Assembly (NCBI GenBank): GCA_019915135.1
Contig: JAHLMK010000024.1
Coordinates: 124,001 to 188,000, forward strand
DNA length: 64,000 bases
Origin: Strobilurus pachycystidiatus
Lineage: Eukaryota > Basidiomycota > Agaricomycetes > Agaricales > Physalacriaceae
Reading direction: 5' to 3'
Every line of letters starts with the position of its first letter. Positions within the stretch are counted from its first letter, which is position 1. Below the pieces are notes generated by a model that saw only the letters and a list, made by a program, of their open reading frames with translations, did no database searches and had not been told where the DNA came from. The position numbers were made by a program, and so were the translations under genes. This document shows, piece after piece, positions 33,444-47,149 of this stretch.

Positions 33444-34785
33444 TTAGTTGTTCTTCTCTGAAGGAAAGTCAGACCCCGTGCATGAATGGTGCGTATTGAC
33501 GCACCGCTGAGTTGCGCTTGGCAATCGCGCAAATAGCTGGCAAGGCGTCTGAGGCGATTGGCCTGTCCGTTGTCGTACTTCATGCCAATGAATGGCTCAG
33601 TCCCTTCCACGAACGAAGCCAAATCAACAAGGGAGACCCGCAGGACTTCGAAGGCCGCGATTTGCATTTCTCTGCCAGTGAGCAGATATCAGACATGGTT
33701 GGATGACGAACAGAATGCACACTGACCGAGCCTTCTTGAGGTCTTGGTGTTGTTCTTGCAATTGCAAGGCTAGAGTTTGCAACTCTTGCGCACTGGGGCG
33801 CTCCTGCCTAAAGGCATCCATCTGCTCAAGCGCCGATCCGATTGCTTTGGCTGTACCGTGTAGCTGTAGAATAGTCTCTTCGATGTCCTTCTGCTTATTT
33901 TCATACGGCAGAAGAACATCGTCAACTTTGGCATCCAACCGACTCAGACGGGTCTCCAACTCCGTTTCGTGGGCGTCCATCCTCGAGTCGACATTGGCTG
34001 ACCGTTTCGAGGTTTCCGATAGGTCCTGTCTGAGAGCAGAGACCTGGTCCAATATATTGGACACTGTACGCTCTGTCTGTTGAGCCGCGATATCTCGGTC
34101 AAACTGGCACTTCATGACATCCTGCATCGCGTTGATCTTCGTCTCAACTTCGTCCAGACGAAAATCACTATTCCGTTCCGCTATAAGCTGTGCATCCTGT
34201 ACCGCGATGAGCTCGGAGCGAGCGTCGTCCTGGAACGCCGAAAAGTCATTCTCGACGCAAGTAAGTCGGTCATCGAGAGCGTTGTGCATTGAGGCACTTC
34301 GTGCGTCATCCAATTCAGAAGATGATTTCCTGGGAGTTAGTTATCAAAAAGTGCTGCTGCTGACTGCGGGTAACGCACTCCTGCTGGCCATGATTCACCG
34401 TGCTGTGAGCGGGACGCAAGGATTCAAGTTTGGCGTCTAATGCGCCAGCCCGCGCATAGCCCTCTCGGCGCAAAGCATCAACTTCCTGACTGACAGCTCT
34501 ATAAGATGCATGGAGGCGCTTGACTTGGACTGCAGAGCGATCTTCGTGTAATCGAAGCTCCCTCTGCAAGACAGTGTGGTTTCCACGAAGTACCGCTAGT
34601 TCCCGCCGCAAAGCAGACGTATGTCGCTTGGTCATTAGATAAGGAAGGGCAGCAAGGGGTGTGATAACCAGAGCCAGCACGCCCAGTCGCGTAAGGGGAG
34701 AGAGTTGTCCGCTTTCAGTGCCATTTCGAGGTGTGCGAACATCCTCCCTGCGCTCAGAGCCCACCGAATTAGCCTCGGAAGACAT
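33444..34785 (-). CDS. Single-pass membrane coiled-coil protein, unknown
   Basis: ATG 34785 opens MSSEANSVGSERREDVRTP; residues about 30-52 (LTRLGVLALVITPLAALPYLM) form one membrane segment, followed by almost continuous heptad-rich helix (LRRELAVLRGNHTVLQRELRL, then RLDEVETKINAMQDVM, TELETRLSRLDAKVDDVLL and LQTLALQLQEQHQDLKKA). The likely end is QAQLSEKNN-stop at 33446..33444 after a last intron GTGCGT...TTCAG; without that intron the frame runs to 33389. The layout (short head, one membrane span, long coiled coil) resembles tethers, but I recognise no family. Convergent with the DUF4246 gene. Confidence 0.6.
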
Positions 34786-35027
34786 ATGTCAGTATGTAAA
34801 GCTTATCAGGGAGGCCAAGAATGCGAGGGAACGTGCAGCAAGCACCCGACACAGGTAGATGCAGCGATGCGGGGTGTAGTGCGCGGAAGATAAGCCTCAG
34901 GTAGACAGTCGTTATGAATAAGCACGGCGATCAGACTGAAAGTGACAGGCATGATGATGCTCGTGCTCGGCGCCTCGATTGATTATACAAGGTAGAGAGT
35001 ACAGATGAATAAGTATACAGAGGGTAG

Positions 35028-38000
35028 CTAAACTGAACATGCTGAATTCTTCACAACTTCTACTCGAACCCATTCAGCGGTGACATTACTTGCCGACATA
35101 GCTCGCCATATGAGCATGCGACTTGACAGCCCGTCCCAAATGGCCATCTTTTCTTCCAACGACATGGATATTCTCCAAATGGACTCCACCACCTGACCCC
35201 AATCATCCCGATAGCAATCGAAGAGATTGACCTTGGAATGAGGCAGGCGGCCAAACTTCTCACAGGACTTCTCCGTCCAACCGCCCGATCTTTCCGTTTC
35301 CTGTAGGCGACTGAACGACTTCTGGACGAGTGTCATCATGTCCGGCAATCCATCCGGTGACAACGAGCTCAAGCGTAATAGCACACGAACACTCAACGAG
35401 AAGACTTCCGGTTTGCCTTCAAGAGGGATAATCAATAAGTGTCGTCTGAAATGCAACGTTTGCTTACGAGTGGAAGAAGAGTCCAAAATATGCCCCAAAC
35501 ATCTACCAATGACGGATCTCCATTGGCCGTTCGTGCTGCTTTCGAGTTTCTGCGAGTCGACCACCAGCAGCACGTTCTCGAAGATCTTGAGCCACGGAAC
35601 AGAGTCGTCATTACAACCCCTGACAAGTTGCATCTCGATCCAGGTAAGGAGCCCGGACTTGAGAACAAGAGATGAAGCTGCTTGGGGTATACAGGTGAGG
35701 TTTGCAAGGACCTCGAAGATGCTCTTTCGGAGAGCCCGATCAGTCGAGCTTTGGAAGATGCTAGCCAACAAGTCCCATGTATGCCGCCGCTTGAACACCT
35801 TCCAATCCTCCGAGCCCACCAAGCCGTCGGACAAAAGGTGGATGATCCACGTTCGTTCTTTCCTCCACTCATCAGAGCTACTGTACAGGAGACCAAAAAG
35901 CATCGGTACGTCCGTAGTATCGAGCTCCGAACGCTGGAGCAAGAACCGTGCGGTAATTGGATACGTGAACTGGAAAGGGTAGAATATGCCTTTCAGAGCA
36001 TGAGACAGCAGCAGAGTGGTGTACGTTGGTAACCGCTTGCAGGTTTCGCCGAGAGACGGAGGCGGGATAGAGTTACGCAATAGAGTGAGAATGTGCTGAA
36101 CGGGCGGTTTCTCTTGCAAATCCACATCCTAAAAGCAACAATCAGTGACTTTCCGGAGAGATGTGAAGGCAGAACAGACCACGATCGATGTCCACAACGC
36201 CGAGATGGCACACAAGGCAAGCTCGCGAACCTGATCCTCCTTGGCCGATAGTGCCCGAATTAGCACCCCGACAACATTCGTGCGGAAGAACTCGATCCAC
36301 GCAAAGGCCGACTGTGGTGGACTCTCCGCGAGCATCTGCGAGACGAGAAGAATCACGAAAACAGGATCGTAGACTGGCGCGAGCACGGCCTCATGCTCTT
36401 CCGTTTGATCATCCACAATTCGCCAATTCGGAAATTGTAGACAGGTCTGATGAAGCATGTTCGAATCCAAGCTCAGTATCGCCTCCAAACTGCTCTCCGA
36501 CACGCCGTCGGGTGAGGCTTCCCACTTTGCAAAGAGAACGCCAATGGAGGTCTTCCTTTGATTCTCGAATAGGCGGAATATGGAAAGCAGCCGTCGATCA
36601 CAGAGCGAAGTGGTGCCATAGTAGATGGGAATGAGTGGTACGACATGGGTTATCTGGCAAGTGTTGGAGGGATGTGCGTGGAAGAGTGTATGCAAGACTT
36701 CGACGAGACAGTCGCGTAACGTTGACAAGGAATCGTTGATGGCAATCGAACAGAATTTCACGAAGCGGTGGTGCTGGACGATGGCCTGCAGGACACGATT
36801 GACAATGAGCGGCTGGATGGAGGGGTTTAGTTTCCGAGCTTTGAGAGTTGGTGGAAATGACGCACTTTGAATTGAACTTTTTGCAAGATGTGATTCAGCA
36901 GTTTGAGCGCAAGAGGATTGGAAATCTGAGATTGTGGGATCACGGTCAAGAGTGGTTCAACGACATGCGCCTTCATGTTGGAGGAGATAGCGACGAGACC
37001 GACTGACTAGGAGTCAATAATGACACACCAACATCGGACTGGTAGATACTCACTCAAAGTTTCGATGCGCTCTTCGGCGTGCAAGTCGGTTGCGTCATTG
37101 TCACCGAGATAATCGACAGCCCACTGCACCCCATGTTCAGCCAATGCGCTTGTGCACACCGGCCAGTCGGTAGTCAGGGACTGACCGAATTCCAAGAGCT
37201 CCACTGTAATGGACGTCGCCGCGAGGGTTGCTGCATGTTTGACTAGCAGCTGAGAGAGCTCGGCACGGCTTTCGTTCAGCGTGCGGAAGAGCATTGTGAG
37301 ACATCCACTCGCTTGACGTCGAGTATCTGCCGCCTCGTTTCCATCAGCGATGCAAGGTAAAAGATGATGTTGAATGATTTGGCGCCAGTGACCATAGTCG
37401 ACGTCACTAAGATCCTGTGCCCGACAACTTGCTGCGTCGAGATATGCATGTAGTGCTGGGGCGAGAAGCGAAGTAGGGATGCCTTTGTAACTGCCGCCTT
37501 GTATCCAGGCAGAAAAACTAGCTGTCGAGTTCTTCTTGAAAAGGAGGGCCCTGATGATAGTGACAGTGGTCGTGGTCCAATGATCCTGCTGTAGGAAACT
37601 GGAGAGCTGAAGCTCATCAGGTAACTGCTGGAAGCGAAGGTTCCAGTGAGCCACGAAACTCGCTACAGTGATAGAATCGGGCGCTCCACCCTGGTAAAGC
37701 GAACCGTCGATTAACATGGGCTGCATCGCATCCAGTGCCAAAGCTAGGACTTGTTCGGCGACCGTCCACCTAGGCAGTCGCGATCGGATAGCCATGAGTT
37801 GGTCGACATTCCGAGTCAAGAAGACTTTGACTTCTTCGTCTTGAAGAGCATGAGACTTGACGGCGTCGAAAATCTTCTCGAGAAGATCAAGAGCCACTGA
37901 GTCATCGATAGAACTGGTGCTCAACAGGTCGGCCAAATCGAGCAAAGCTTCTATGGGCAGGAAGGGCAACCAGACGCCTGCTAACTCCAGCTGATTGCAG

Positions 38001-41000
38001 AAAAAAGGTCAATGCACAAGACTAGAGTCGATTGGGGCCAAACTTACATTAGCAGACCGACTCTCGACCAGATGCGTCCAATGAAGCGCCGTGTCCGCAA
38101 CAAGACGCCTGTCATCCGGAATAGAGACCTTCAGGTTGTTGTTCACCAGCCGCTGTAACGCTGAACGTTCATTGTGAGTCATAAGATGTCTCGAAAATTG
38201 CTGCATTCGCGTACCCTCACGAACACCAGCAGACAATGTCGGAGCAGTCGACAGTGAACGTATTGAAGGGCATTGTGTAAACACATAAGCTTTTAAAGAA
38301 GCACATTCGGTCCCGATGATGCCTTGCGAACGTAGTAGAATGTCGTTCAAGAGTTTCAAAAGTGCTGCGGTCAAACGATCGCTTCGTAGAGCCACCGATA
38401 AACTATGCTCAATTTGACAGATGACCTTCTTCAGTGACTTCTCGGACGCGGTCGCAGGGCACGCTGCATCAACAAGGAATTTACGACGAGCCTCCTCTTG
38501 GAGCTGCTCCTCGTTTGAAGAGACGAATAACCAGTCAAAAGTCACGCTAATAGGGAGAACATGAGAAGAGCGACCTCTTTAACAAGTCAGAGCACGTACT
38601 AGGGACGTATTTCCTCGACCGGAACAGGGCCTTCCCAAAGGAGGTTGGCCTTGGGGTTGATTGCCCAAGCAAGCTCTTTCAAGGCCGGCGGATGATAGCG
38701 GTGAATAATGAGCACCAACCGCATGATTTCAGAGGATCGAAGAGGCTGATCAATGAGTCGAAGCCAATCAACGAGCTCGTAGGCAGATGTCGTGCGAGCA
38801 GCCTCAGCAGCAGCTACAATAAGAGTTAGCAACGGTGCAAATCGTAGTCGAATATACATACGAGGCTCAAGGCCTTCAACTGCAGTCAAAAACTCCCTGA
38901 TATCCTTCGCCACAGTTGACGGAGGTGACAAAGTCGCTACTTCCAGATGCCTGATGCAATATTGCATGATATCAACTTCCTGACGGATTGCGCCTGTTAC
39001 GAGGGGGAAGTCGGAGAACAGATGCGAAACGCTGAGAACATCATCCATCTGAGCGACATAGTATCGAATGAAAGTCGGGTCCAACGTCGAGTTGTGCAGA
39101 TGGAAGACTAGCTTCCTGACAAATGTTGCCAACGCAAGTGCATCCGACGCCGACAGGATGGCAGCGTTGAGCTTCGCCGCGTATTGCTCTTTCAGCGTCA
39201 TCAAAAGAGGACTGAGGGAACTGTCTGATGGCACAGCAAGGTGCATGTCCTCAATGTACCTGTAAGGAGTCTTGATGCACCTCTGAATACACTCGTCTAA
39301 AAAGACGAGCACGCCCTCCGCTTCCTCGGTAAGAGGCGCTCCATCAGCCGCCTCAGCGCCAGGCGATCTCTGCTTGCGTATAGGGAGCGACTGCAGCCAG
39401 CTGTCCACCTCATCTGCATTGTGCTGGAACAGAATACTATCGCCCAAGAGATGTTCGACCAGATGCGTAACGGTCGAATGAATCGCAGGCACAGCCGTCT
39501 CGCTGAACATTTTCAGTAGAATGTATAGACTCGAATGCTTCGAGTTTCCTGCCACAATATTAAGGCCGACATGAGACGACTGAGATTGTAGGCTTACCGT
39601 ATTTCGTCGTCCATACGAACTGATCGCTCACTTCCAAGATTCGCAAGATGTGTAGCTGCTTCAACACCCCAAGGCTACCAGGGGTCTGCACGTCGACGTC
39701 TTCGTCTCCCTGCTCAGTCAAGAAATGAGCAAGCAGCTTTCCAACATCAAACCGTGCTTCGGACACCAATTCCGGTAGACAATGATGGTATAGCCACAAG
39801 AGACGGTGCGAGCTCTCTGCGAGCAGGTCTTTCTTGACTCCCGCTTCAGCGTTCGTCCGCTGGGAGAACGCGAGGACGACTTGGAACTCCGGTATCCTCT
39901 TGCGAGCTTCCCGTTCCAGATCACGAACTCTTCTCGCCCACAGTCCGTCCTCTTCACTCTCTTCCAACATCTGTGATATTCGCCGAAAGTGATCCACGAC
40001 ATCCCGGTATTTGACCAGGCACTTACACAATGCGAGTGCAGTGCTATGCTGTACAAGCGTTCGGGAGGTAGGTTGGAGGGCTTTAGTCAGGAAGACCTTA
40101 CCCAGAGGCGATGGGAAGATATTCTCGATGACGTTGGATAAAGGCGGCGGGGAAGGTCGGAAGAGCGTGGACTTTTCGTCCTCAGATATGAGGAAAGACG
40201 AGGCGGGAACAGGAAGTCCGATAATCGATCCAAACAAGGCGATGTTCGTGAACCATCTCGTTGACAAACGTGGCTCCAGAGTTAATCCTGCACCCGACCA
40301 ATATCTAAGCACAATCAGATCAGAAATGAGAAGAAGACAAAGATACGTACCCGGCCACCAGTTCGGGACATACTTCGAGGATCTTCAAAACAAGCTCCTG
40401 CTGCCGTAGATCGTCATTCGCCTTCAGATTCTTCAGAACGTTGCCCAGAATCTTGTTGAAGATCTTGCTCTTCGTGCCGACGGTCTCCTCCTTATCCTCA
40501 GGGAAGGAATTCTGCTCCTCACTCGTTTCCCGAGGATACCAACCGTTGTCTTTGAAGCAAACACCTGTTCCCGGGTGTGTGCAAATGGCCAGCAGGAAGT
40601 GATGGACGACATCTGCAGGAACGTCCGGATCGACCTCCGTGCGGTCGTATATCTTGCACAGCTGGTTCAGAGTGACCTCATTGAATACGCCTATCTTCAA
40701 TGTTCGCTTGAGTTTAGCATCGCTCCACAGTCCAGACCAGCAGCTCTCTAGGACTCTGCGTATGACAGCGTATGGGTCTTGATGAAGGCCCTTAAACAGT
40801 GAGGTGAACGCTTCACGATGCTGCTCAAGGAAGAGTGCCTTGGCGGCAGTGGAGGAGCTGGGCTCAATGAACGATAGCAGGAGGAAGATGTACAACGTTC
40901 GGATGTCTGCTCAAAACATGAATGTGTGACCACTGGCATGCAAAGTAGTATAACCCACCGGGCTTGGTGAGAGGATCATCCACCTTGTTCTTGCGCCGCA

Positions 41001-41668
41001 TGTTCATGAGTTTAGGAAGAGACTTGGGCGACCATGAGCGCAACGAATCCAGTTCAAAGGTGTCGCATACCTTTAGTTCCCATGGAAAAACCTCCAATAC
41101 TGTCTTTCGTTCCCGAGCGCCGGCAAAGTTTGAGAGGCTATTGTATAGTTTCAAGGAGCTCAGTATCAGGTCATGGTTGGCGCCGCCGATGTAGCCTTTG
41201 ATGACGCGAGTATATGTGGGCTCGAGGATTTTTTTCACGATGGGATGTCCGAACGAATGGTAGGGGTAATGTGCGCTCAAAAGCGATAAGGTGGTAGCCA
41301 AGATTGATATTATAAGGGCTATGAATGCCGTTTGTCGCTGTATTTGGGTGTGAATTGCTGTACAGACAAGATATTGTTATATCGTACTGGTTCTGCGTTC
41401 TCCCATAGCGTGAAGATATCCTGTGCACCGGGTGATGCGGTCAGCCACTGCTGGGCTAGTATCAGTCTAGGATCCTGGGGCGTCAAGGCTTCATTTGCAC
41501 CGAAAGAGAGCTGATTTCGAAGGAGAACGAGGGCTGTCTGATTATTAGGTATTTCATATGATGTTGTTGCCAAACGTTACCTTTTGTCAAGGCATCGACA
41601 TCTTGATTGCGCAGGGCGGCCTTGACTTGTTCTCCTGAGGCATAGGCATTGCCCTTGGAGGCGTTCAT
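35028..41668 (-). CDS. URB1: URB1/NPA1, nucleolar pre-ribosome-associated protein
   Basis: Very large helical-repeat protein (about 2,000 residues) of early 60S pre-ribosomes, where it helps arrange the peptidyl-transferase-centre region of the pre-rRNA with Npa2, Dbp6 and Rsa3. The likely start is ATG 41668 (MNASKGNAYASGEQVKAALRNQDVDAL). The N-terminal domain includes NYNNILSV-like QFTPKYSD, KGYIGGANHDLILSSLKLYNSLSNFAG, KTVLEVFPWELK and LPKLMNMRRKNKVDDPLTKPDIRTLYIFLLLSF, then GTGVCFKDNGWYP and KILGNVLKNLKANDDLRQQELVLKILEVCPELVAGYWS. The C-terminal domain (LLISSF-like stretches around 35100-36100) ends KNSACSV-stop at 35030..35028. About ten short introns split long exons. Exon edges in the middle (36760-37000) are approximate. 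Divergent from GPI18. Confidence 0.87.
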
Positions 41669-41751
41669 GCGAAAGGCGGAACGCGTCGAGATGACGGCCG
41701 GAGACAAGTGAAAATTTGGACATTGCCGCCGTTTGGTGATCGCCGGCGGCA
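41669..41751. promoter_or_regulatory. 83-bp divergent promoter, URB1 / GPI18
   Basis: Only 83 bp lie between the likely URB1 ATG and the GPI18 ATG, so the two genes must share control sequence. I see no TATA box. Confidence 0.5.
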
Positions 41752-42887
41752 ATGACCCTCCTTCGCCTTGTTCTCCTCACCGTCGCTGTGCGCGTCGCCG
41801 TACTGTTGCTCGCCACCTTCTCGGCGCGCTACTTGTCGCCCTTTGACAGCTCAGGCGGAAATGAAGCCTCTTTACGATGGGACGCTGTCCACTTCGCACA
41901 TATGGCCGAGGCAGGCTACGTTTACGAACACGAATGGGCATTCCTCTATGGATTGCCCTTTCTCATGCGCCACACACCCTGGCCCTTGATGCAGCTACTT
42001 GGCCTTTTGGCTAACATTGGGTCGACGTACGCGCTGTATCACATGTCGTTTGATATGATGGGAGAGAAAATCGCGACTTTGGCGACTTTACTGAGCCTGC
42101 TGCCGAGCAGTCCTGCGACTCTGAGATTGGCGCCCTACAACGAGCCGTTCTTCACCTTCTTCTCGTACTTTGGTATGCCTTATTCTTTCGCCCGTTCCCT
42201 TCTCATATCCCTCCAGGAATGCTGCACTGTCAACGGAAGCAATTCGCAACCGCGACGTTGTACTTTACTCTGGCCGGTTTCTTTCGCTCCAACAGTGTTC
42301 TTCTGGCTGGATTTCTCCTTTGGGGTCTCCTCGTTGTGCCATTCCTTGCGGGCTCACCTGTGCGATTATCCGCCCCGCTCTATGCAGCTCCCGTCTTCCT
42401 ACCATTTCTCGCCCACAATGCTGCCGGCTATATAGCTTTCTGCATGTCTACCGACTCCGCGGAGTGGTGCACGCGTACCATCCCTTCGATATACACCTAC
42501 GCGCAAGAGAAATATTGGAATGTCGGGCTTCTGAAGTACTTCACACCCGAACAGATCCCCAACTTCCTAATCGCTGCACCGCCAATCGTCCTCGTATACG
42601 GCTTTGGACTATGGCACCTTGGCGGTACTACTCACACGCCATCGCCCTTTCGCGCACGCGCCCTGACGCCTCACGTCCTGCATGCATTGTTTCTAACAAC
42701 AACTGTAGTCCTATCGGCACATGTTCAGATTATGCTGCGCCTTGTCGCCTCTATGCCAGTCATTTATTGGGCTGCTGCATGGCTGGTTGTGTACCACCCC
42801 AGGCTTGGGTACGCCTGGGTTGCGTGGAGTGTGGTTTGGGGTGCGCTGAGTGTTGTTCTGTGGGGTACTTTTTTGCCACCAGCATGA
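41752..42887 (+). CDS. GPI18: GPI mannosyltransferase 2
   Basis: ER multi-pass enzyme that adds the second mannose to the GPI-anchor precursor (PIG-V family), using dolichol-phosphate-mannose. ATG 41752 opens MTLLRLVLLTVAVRVAVLLLA (first membrane span). Family marks are the lumenal loop SLRWDAVHFAHMAEAGYVYEHEWAFL, LPSSPATLRLAPYNEPFFTFFSY, and, after the single intron (GTATGC...CTCCAG), FRSNSVLLAGFLLWG and YIAFC...WCTRTIPSIYTYAQEKYWNVG. At least seven hydrophobic segments. It stops at 42887 after LWGTFLPPA. Confidence 0.92.
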
Positions 42888-43302
42888 GATTGACCTAGCC
42901 GAAAATCCTCCAGGGGATACTACGGTGGTCAGAGCTATTTTGGACGAGGTTAGTGGACTTGAGCAAGGACATCCAACCTTATCTCACCAGAACAAAAGAG
43001 CACTGCTTGTGTCCATCTCTACACCTACAGTACTTACGCGCTGGCGTCGATATCATGGCCCGTAATCGTCGTCGATGGGTCATTGTACACCTCACAATTA
43101 TACCATACCATCGAAAGTACTCGTCGCCAGTCACGATCGAGCGATCCGAGCCTGTTTTCTCTCAACGGACGGACGCGCTGACTCTGCTCAACGATGAAGT
43201 TGGCGTCGGCTTTTGTGTAGAGCTCACGGTGTACTCTCCCCGTCAGCTCGAGCAGAAAAACCAAACATGACAACTCTGTACTACAGTAGTCTGGTACAGG
43301 GC
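42888..43302. other. Intergenic, convergent 3' ends
   Basis: 415 bp between the GPI18 and DUF6534 stops. A minus-strand open stretch at 43034..43273 (contains RELYTKADANFIVEQ) has no start, partner exons or known family and may be chance. Confidence 0.35.
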
Positions 43303-45332
43303 TTACCGCATCTCGGCCACTACGTAGCCCTCGTGAGATTTCTTAATCTCATACTCTTTTAACATCTCCTTCGCACTCGATTCGTTCCTCCTCCTTCGAC
43401 GTTCATGCTGATCAAAATCCTGGCGCGACATGGTAGAAGGCTTTCCACCGTGTTCTTTGAGGAAACGTCTGGGTATGCACATCAGCCCATACTATCCACG
43501 CGAGCAGATCGGGTGATTTACTGAATGTCCTTGAAGTCGACCTTCTTGCCGGACCGCCTCATGGCGATCAGACTCATCATTGGGTTCGTCATGCCTACGC
43601 GATGGAGGATGATCCCTTGCGCATTTTCATCCTCGATCCACCCATCATGGGCCTCGCGGATAGAGTGGCGGGCGTTCAAGGTGGCCAACAAGCTGTTCGA
43701 ATAACCTGTCAAAGATCGTAGCAGTGAGACATCCGAGTCGTCAATGAAGAGACTGTCCTTTCGGCTTACATTTGCTGACGACCAGATTCGCGCCGAGGAA
43801 GACCATCTCTCTCTGGTGCGCGGCAAACTGCAGATTTACTAGATGAGTATGATGCGGTTAGTAAGAGAATCGAAATGGCGCACTGTTATCAGCTGTATGA
43901 GAGCTACGATACTGCATGTGATCCGAGAGTCAACTTTGCTAGTCGTTGCACGGATTCAACATACCAGCCCACTAATCCCATGTTGATGGCGTAGATGACA
44001 AGACGGTGTAACAGCTTGTCGGTTCTAAAGCACCATCAAGGAAGGAATTGGAAAGGAACAACTAGACATACGCGTGCATGCCCGTCCTGCCTGCCTGCAA
44101 TGCCCATACCATGGCGCCAGTGATAACTACATCGCACAGCACTGAACTCGCAATTTCCAGCATAAGCGTTGTCTACGGATCAATTCAGTCGGTGGATGAT
44201 CTCTCAAACTCAGCCAACACTCACAGAGTGCTCGAATATGGATGTTCGTTGAGTGCTCGATGTCATCCTTCAGAAGAGATGACATGAATACCCCCAAGTA
44301 TGATGATTGGAACGTACTCCTGCCAGACGAAAGCTGATATTCATGGTCAGACGACGTACAGTAATTGGCATCACCAAGTTACTCACCAGTTCCGGCACCT
44401 GTCAAAGGTGAGTACGCGATTGTTGGCCAGAAAAAGAACAATCACGCACCAATCTGGAGCAGCGCAATGAGACACTGACAACGGCGGTAATTAGTCTACT
44501 TGTCAAACATCGGGAACGTTGATATCGCAGGGCCCACTCACGATTATGCCAGTTATCATTTTATTACGTCTGGTGACTGGAATGAACAATTGAGCGATTT
44601 CCGCGAGGACCACAGGAAGAGGATTGAGATACCTCTGTATACTCTAAAGCCGTAAAAGCTTCTAAGACCTCAGTAATTGCGTCTTCGGAGGCAATTGACC
44701 AAGACGCACCTTTGTACAATGAACGTGATTACATACTGCAGTATCGTTAGTTTTCACGAGAAGGTAGATGTCGTAACGGTGCATACTGTTGCCATCATGG
44801 AGGCCTTGAGCCCAAAGCTAGTCAGTCATCACTCTCAGGATGGGAAAGACGCACGTACAATCAGTTGCCTGGACAATGCTCAGTACAAGAGTAGATTTGA
44901 ACGTGACACGCGACGCACCAAGGTAGGGAGTGGATAAGGGCGTGATTCTCCCTCCCCTTGACAAAGTATATCCAGAAGGAATGAGACATCGCGTAGACAT
45001 GAAAACTATCCAGTGTGCTAAGTAGAAGGGATATGACATCAGCCAGGCACCATCTGACGATGACTTGAAGACGCACAACAGGGTTAGGACCATAAGTTTC
45101 AGCCGCATCTTGTCCTCTTGGTGGTAGTACTGGAAATAATGCACAGTTTGCGCAATCGTGAGTCCGTACAATCTAGAGGTTTGATTTCACGAGGAAGGAT
45201 CGTGTGCTCGATTGTGATAAGCCATACCCAATGCTGACATTGAACCCTACATGCACCGTCAGACGTACACAAGCTTCCCTTTGTTTGTGAGAACGTACCA
45301 ACAAAGCCCGCTTCCCAAGTTTTGGCCGACAT
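43303..45332 (-). CDS. DUF6534-type multi-pass membrane protein
   Basis: Basidiomycete-specific seven-helix-like family of unknown function. ATG 45332 gives MSAKTWEAGFVG; small exons then join as GFNVSIGLYGLTIAQTVHYFQ, LMVLTLLCVLQ, CLADVISLLLSTLDSFHVYA, a middle part (RYLNPLPVVLAEIAQLF), CDVVITGAMVWALQAGRTGMHA, TDKLLHRLVIYAINMGLVGW and the diagnostic YSNSLLATLNARHSIRE. A basic cytoplasmic tail (RRFLKEHGGKPSTMSRQDFDQHERRRRNES) ends at the stop 43305..43303. Nearly every helix lies on its own exon; introns outnumber what I could place exactly between 43850 and 44830. Confidence 0.72.
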
Positions 45333-45530
45333 GAGCGTAGAGAAAGAAAGAGGGAAAGTTCGAAACAGACGAGGCCCCCGCTTCCTCTAATACCCCACAA
45401 AAAAAGTCCTCCTAAGGCGAGCTTTGCCGAGCGACCTCATTTTGCGCTCGAGAACGCGACTCCAGACCGTTTAGACATCGGGACGGGTCGGTATTGGGAT
45501 TACTTGACGTGCCTGGCAAGCCTCCGAGCC
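45333..45530. other. Intergenic, DUF6534 promoter side
   Basis: About 200 bp upstream of the DUF6534 start. No coding sequence or motif seen. Confidence 0.35.
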
Positions 45531-45719
45531 CTATACATACTCAGTCTTTGAGATCATCATATCAGCATACGCCTCTGCCTTTGACCAATGTGTCTCGAAG
45601 GAAACAGTCGCGGCGTCCAGAGTCATCTGCGCCTGAAAGCGGAGGTCGTTCGCGGCAACATGTATGTACTTGACCTGTATAGCCAGCCACCCTCGGATGC
45701 TTTCACCGGGGGCATTCAC
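45531..45719 (-). pseudogene. Orphan C-terminal exon next to the transposon
   Basis: A 62-codon minus-strand open frame (SIRGWLAIQVKYIHVAANDLRF, then TLDAATVSFETHWSKAEAYA) runs out of the left transposon end at 45704 and stops at 45531. Composition looks like a real exon. Its upstream part would lie beyond the transposon (right flank, about 47300). I do not recognise the family. It is probably a gene fragment cut by the insertion. Confidence 0.4.
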
Positions 45720-45850
45720 CGCCTCGTTCCGAAAGGAACGAGTTTAAGTTAGACTCGTCCTAACCTCACGTGGACCGCACCTCAGTGGCACTTGGCCATT
45801 TTGCTCTTACACGTCATCAACAGATATTCCGGGCCGGCAAAGGAGCCAGT
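45704..45850 (+). repeat. Left terminal inverted repeat of the transposon
   Basis: Matches the reverse complement of 47150..47294 from the CACCGGGGG end through CTAACCTCAC, GGCCATTTTGC, ACGTCATCAAC and CGGGCCGGC to GGAGCC, with scattered mismatches and a 3-4 bp insertion (TTTAAG versus TT). A perfect 8-bp stem (CTCGTTCC/GGAACGAG) with a GAAA loop lies at 45723..45742. Confidence 0.85.
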
Positions 45851-47149
45851 GCGGCCGCCGGCAAAACCAAATTTGGACTCTGCCTCTGCCACAGCTCATC
45901 GTTCGACGCATCCCTCTCCCACATACCCGCGTGCTCACGCGCTAATGACTCCCTCTGCTACTGCTGCTGTGCTTCGCCTATCTTTGCCTTTATTTGCACC
46001 CCCAATGAGCACACCACTTGAATTTCTGGACACACTTACTGCACACAGACTATCTCGTATGCGCCCAACGACACCCTTCACAGCTTTGACACCTCCAAGG
46101 ACAGTGACAATCTGACACTGCCCTTGTCACATCCTGATGTCTCCGCTGTCTGAAAATCTGTTATAAATGGTGTGCAATTGACCATTCCCTATCAATTTTC
46201 CTCATCTTCCTCGGCTGCACCATTCAAATTCTTGTGTTCCAAACTAAGTTGACTCATTCTGAAGGACTTTAAGGTGGCGGATCCCAAACATTGATTATAG
46301 TGCATGTTGTCTAAGAGAGATTTGTAAATGCCTGTGTTGACGTGAATCCAGATGGGTGATTGGTGATCTGTAGCGCTCAATTTCTGATGGCCTGCTGGCA
46401 CCTTTGCTACATGTATTTTATGCTCCCTCGCCCACATTCTCCGGCCCAGACCCACTCATATCCCTAATGCATGTCATACATCCCCTAACCAACATTCCCG
46501 TCACCCCCGTCACTGTTCAGACCTCTCTGACACTGCAACAATGTTTGGTGTGGAATAAAAGCTGCCTACATTACACACCAACACCCTCACAGAAAAGTAG
46601 TGCACTAATGAATTTCTCTTCCTGCCTCTAAGTCACGACAGAGGCTGAAGCGGCCGCACAAGCAGACACTAAGAATGGGTGTGACCCTGATCACTTTCTG
46701 TAACTACTCAATGTGTTGATGTTGTTCTGAGCTGACTTTGTGTGTGGTAGAAGCATGTCTTGGGGAGTAGTGACAGGAACTACGGATGTTCTGGCAGAAC
46801 CCTTCATTTATCCCCCAATATTGACACTGATGCTGACACATTTGTCCAACCCGTTGTTGTTGTTGACTACATATCAGTTGTGATAAGTGATTCGGAAACA
46901 CAACTTCATAGTCTTGTTTCCCTTGATCCTGTTCCCAGTCAAGTCAGCCTGTGGGGTGTAAGTAGCAGCTTCTGTTATGCATATAATCAAGCTCAGAACT
47001 CGTGTTATGGTACTTGCAAATTGATGTAGTATAATTTAAAAGATGATTATAACAGCTAGTATAATTCACGACTGTGCTAATAGAAAAGACAATTACAAAG
47101 CAAGGTTCAAGCTCTACAGGACCTCTAGAGTCAACAACAGAGAGTCGAG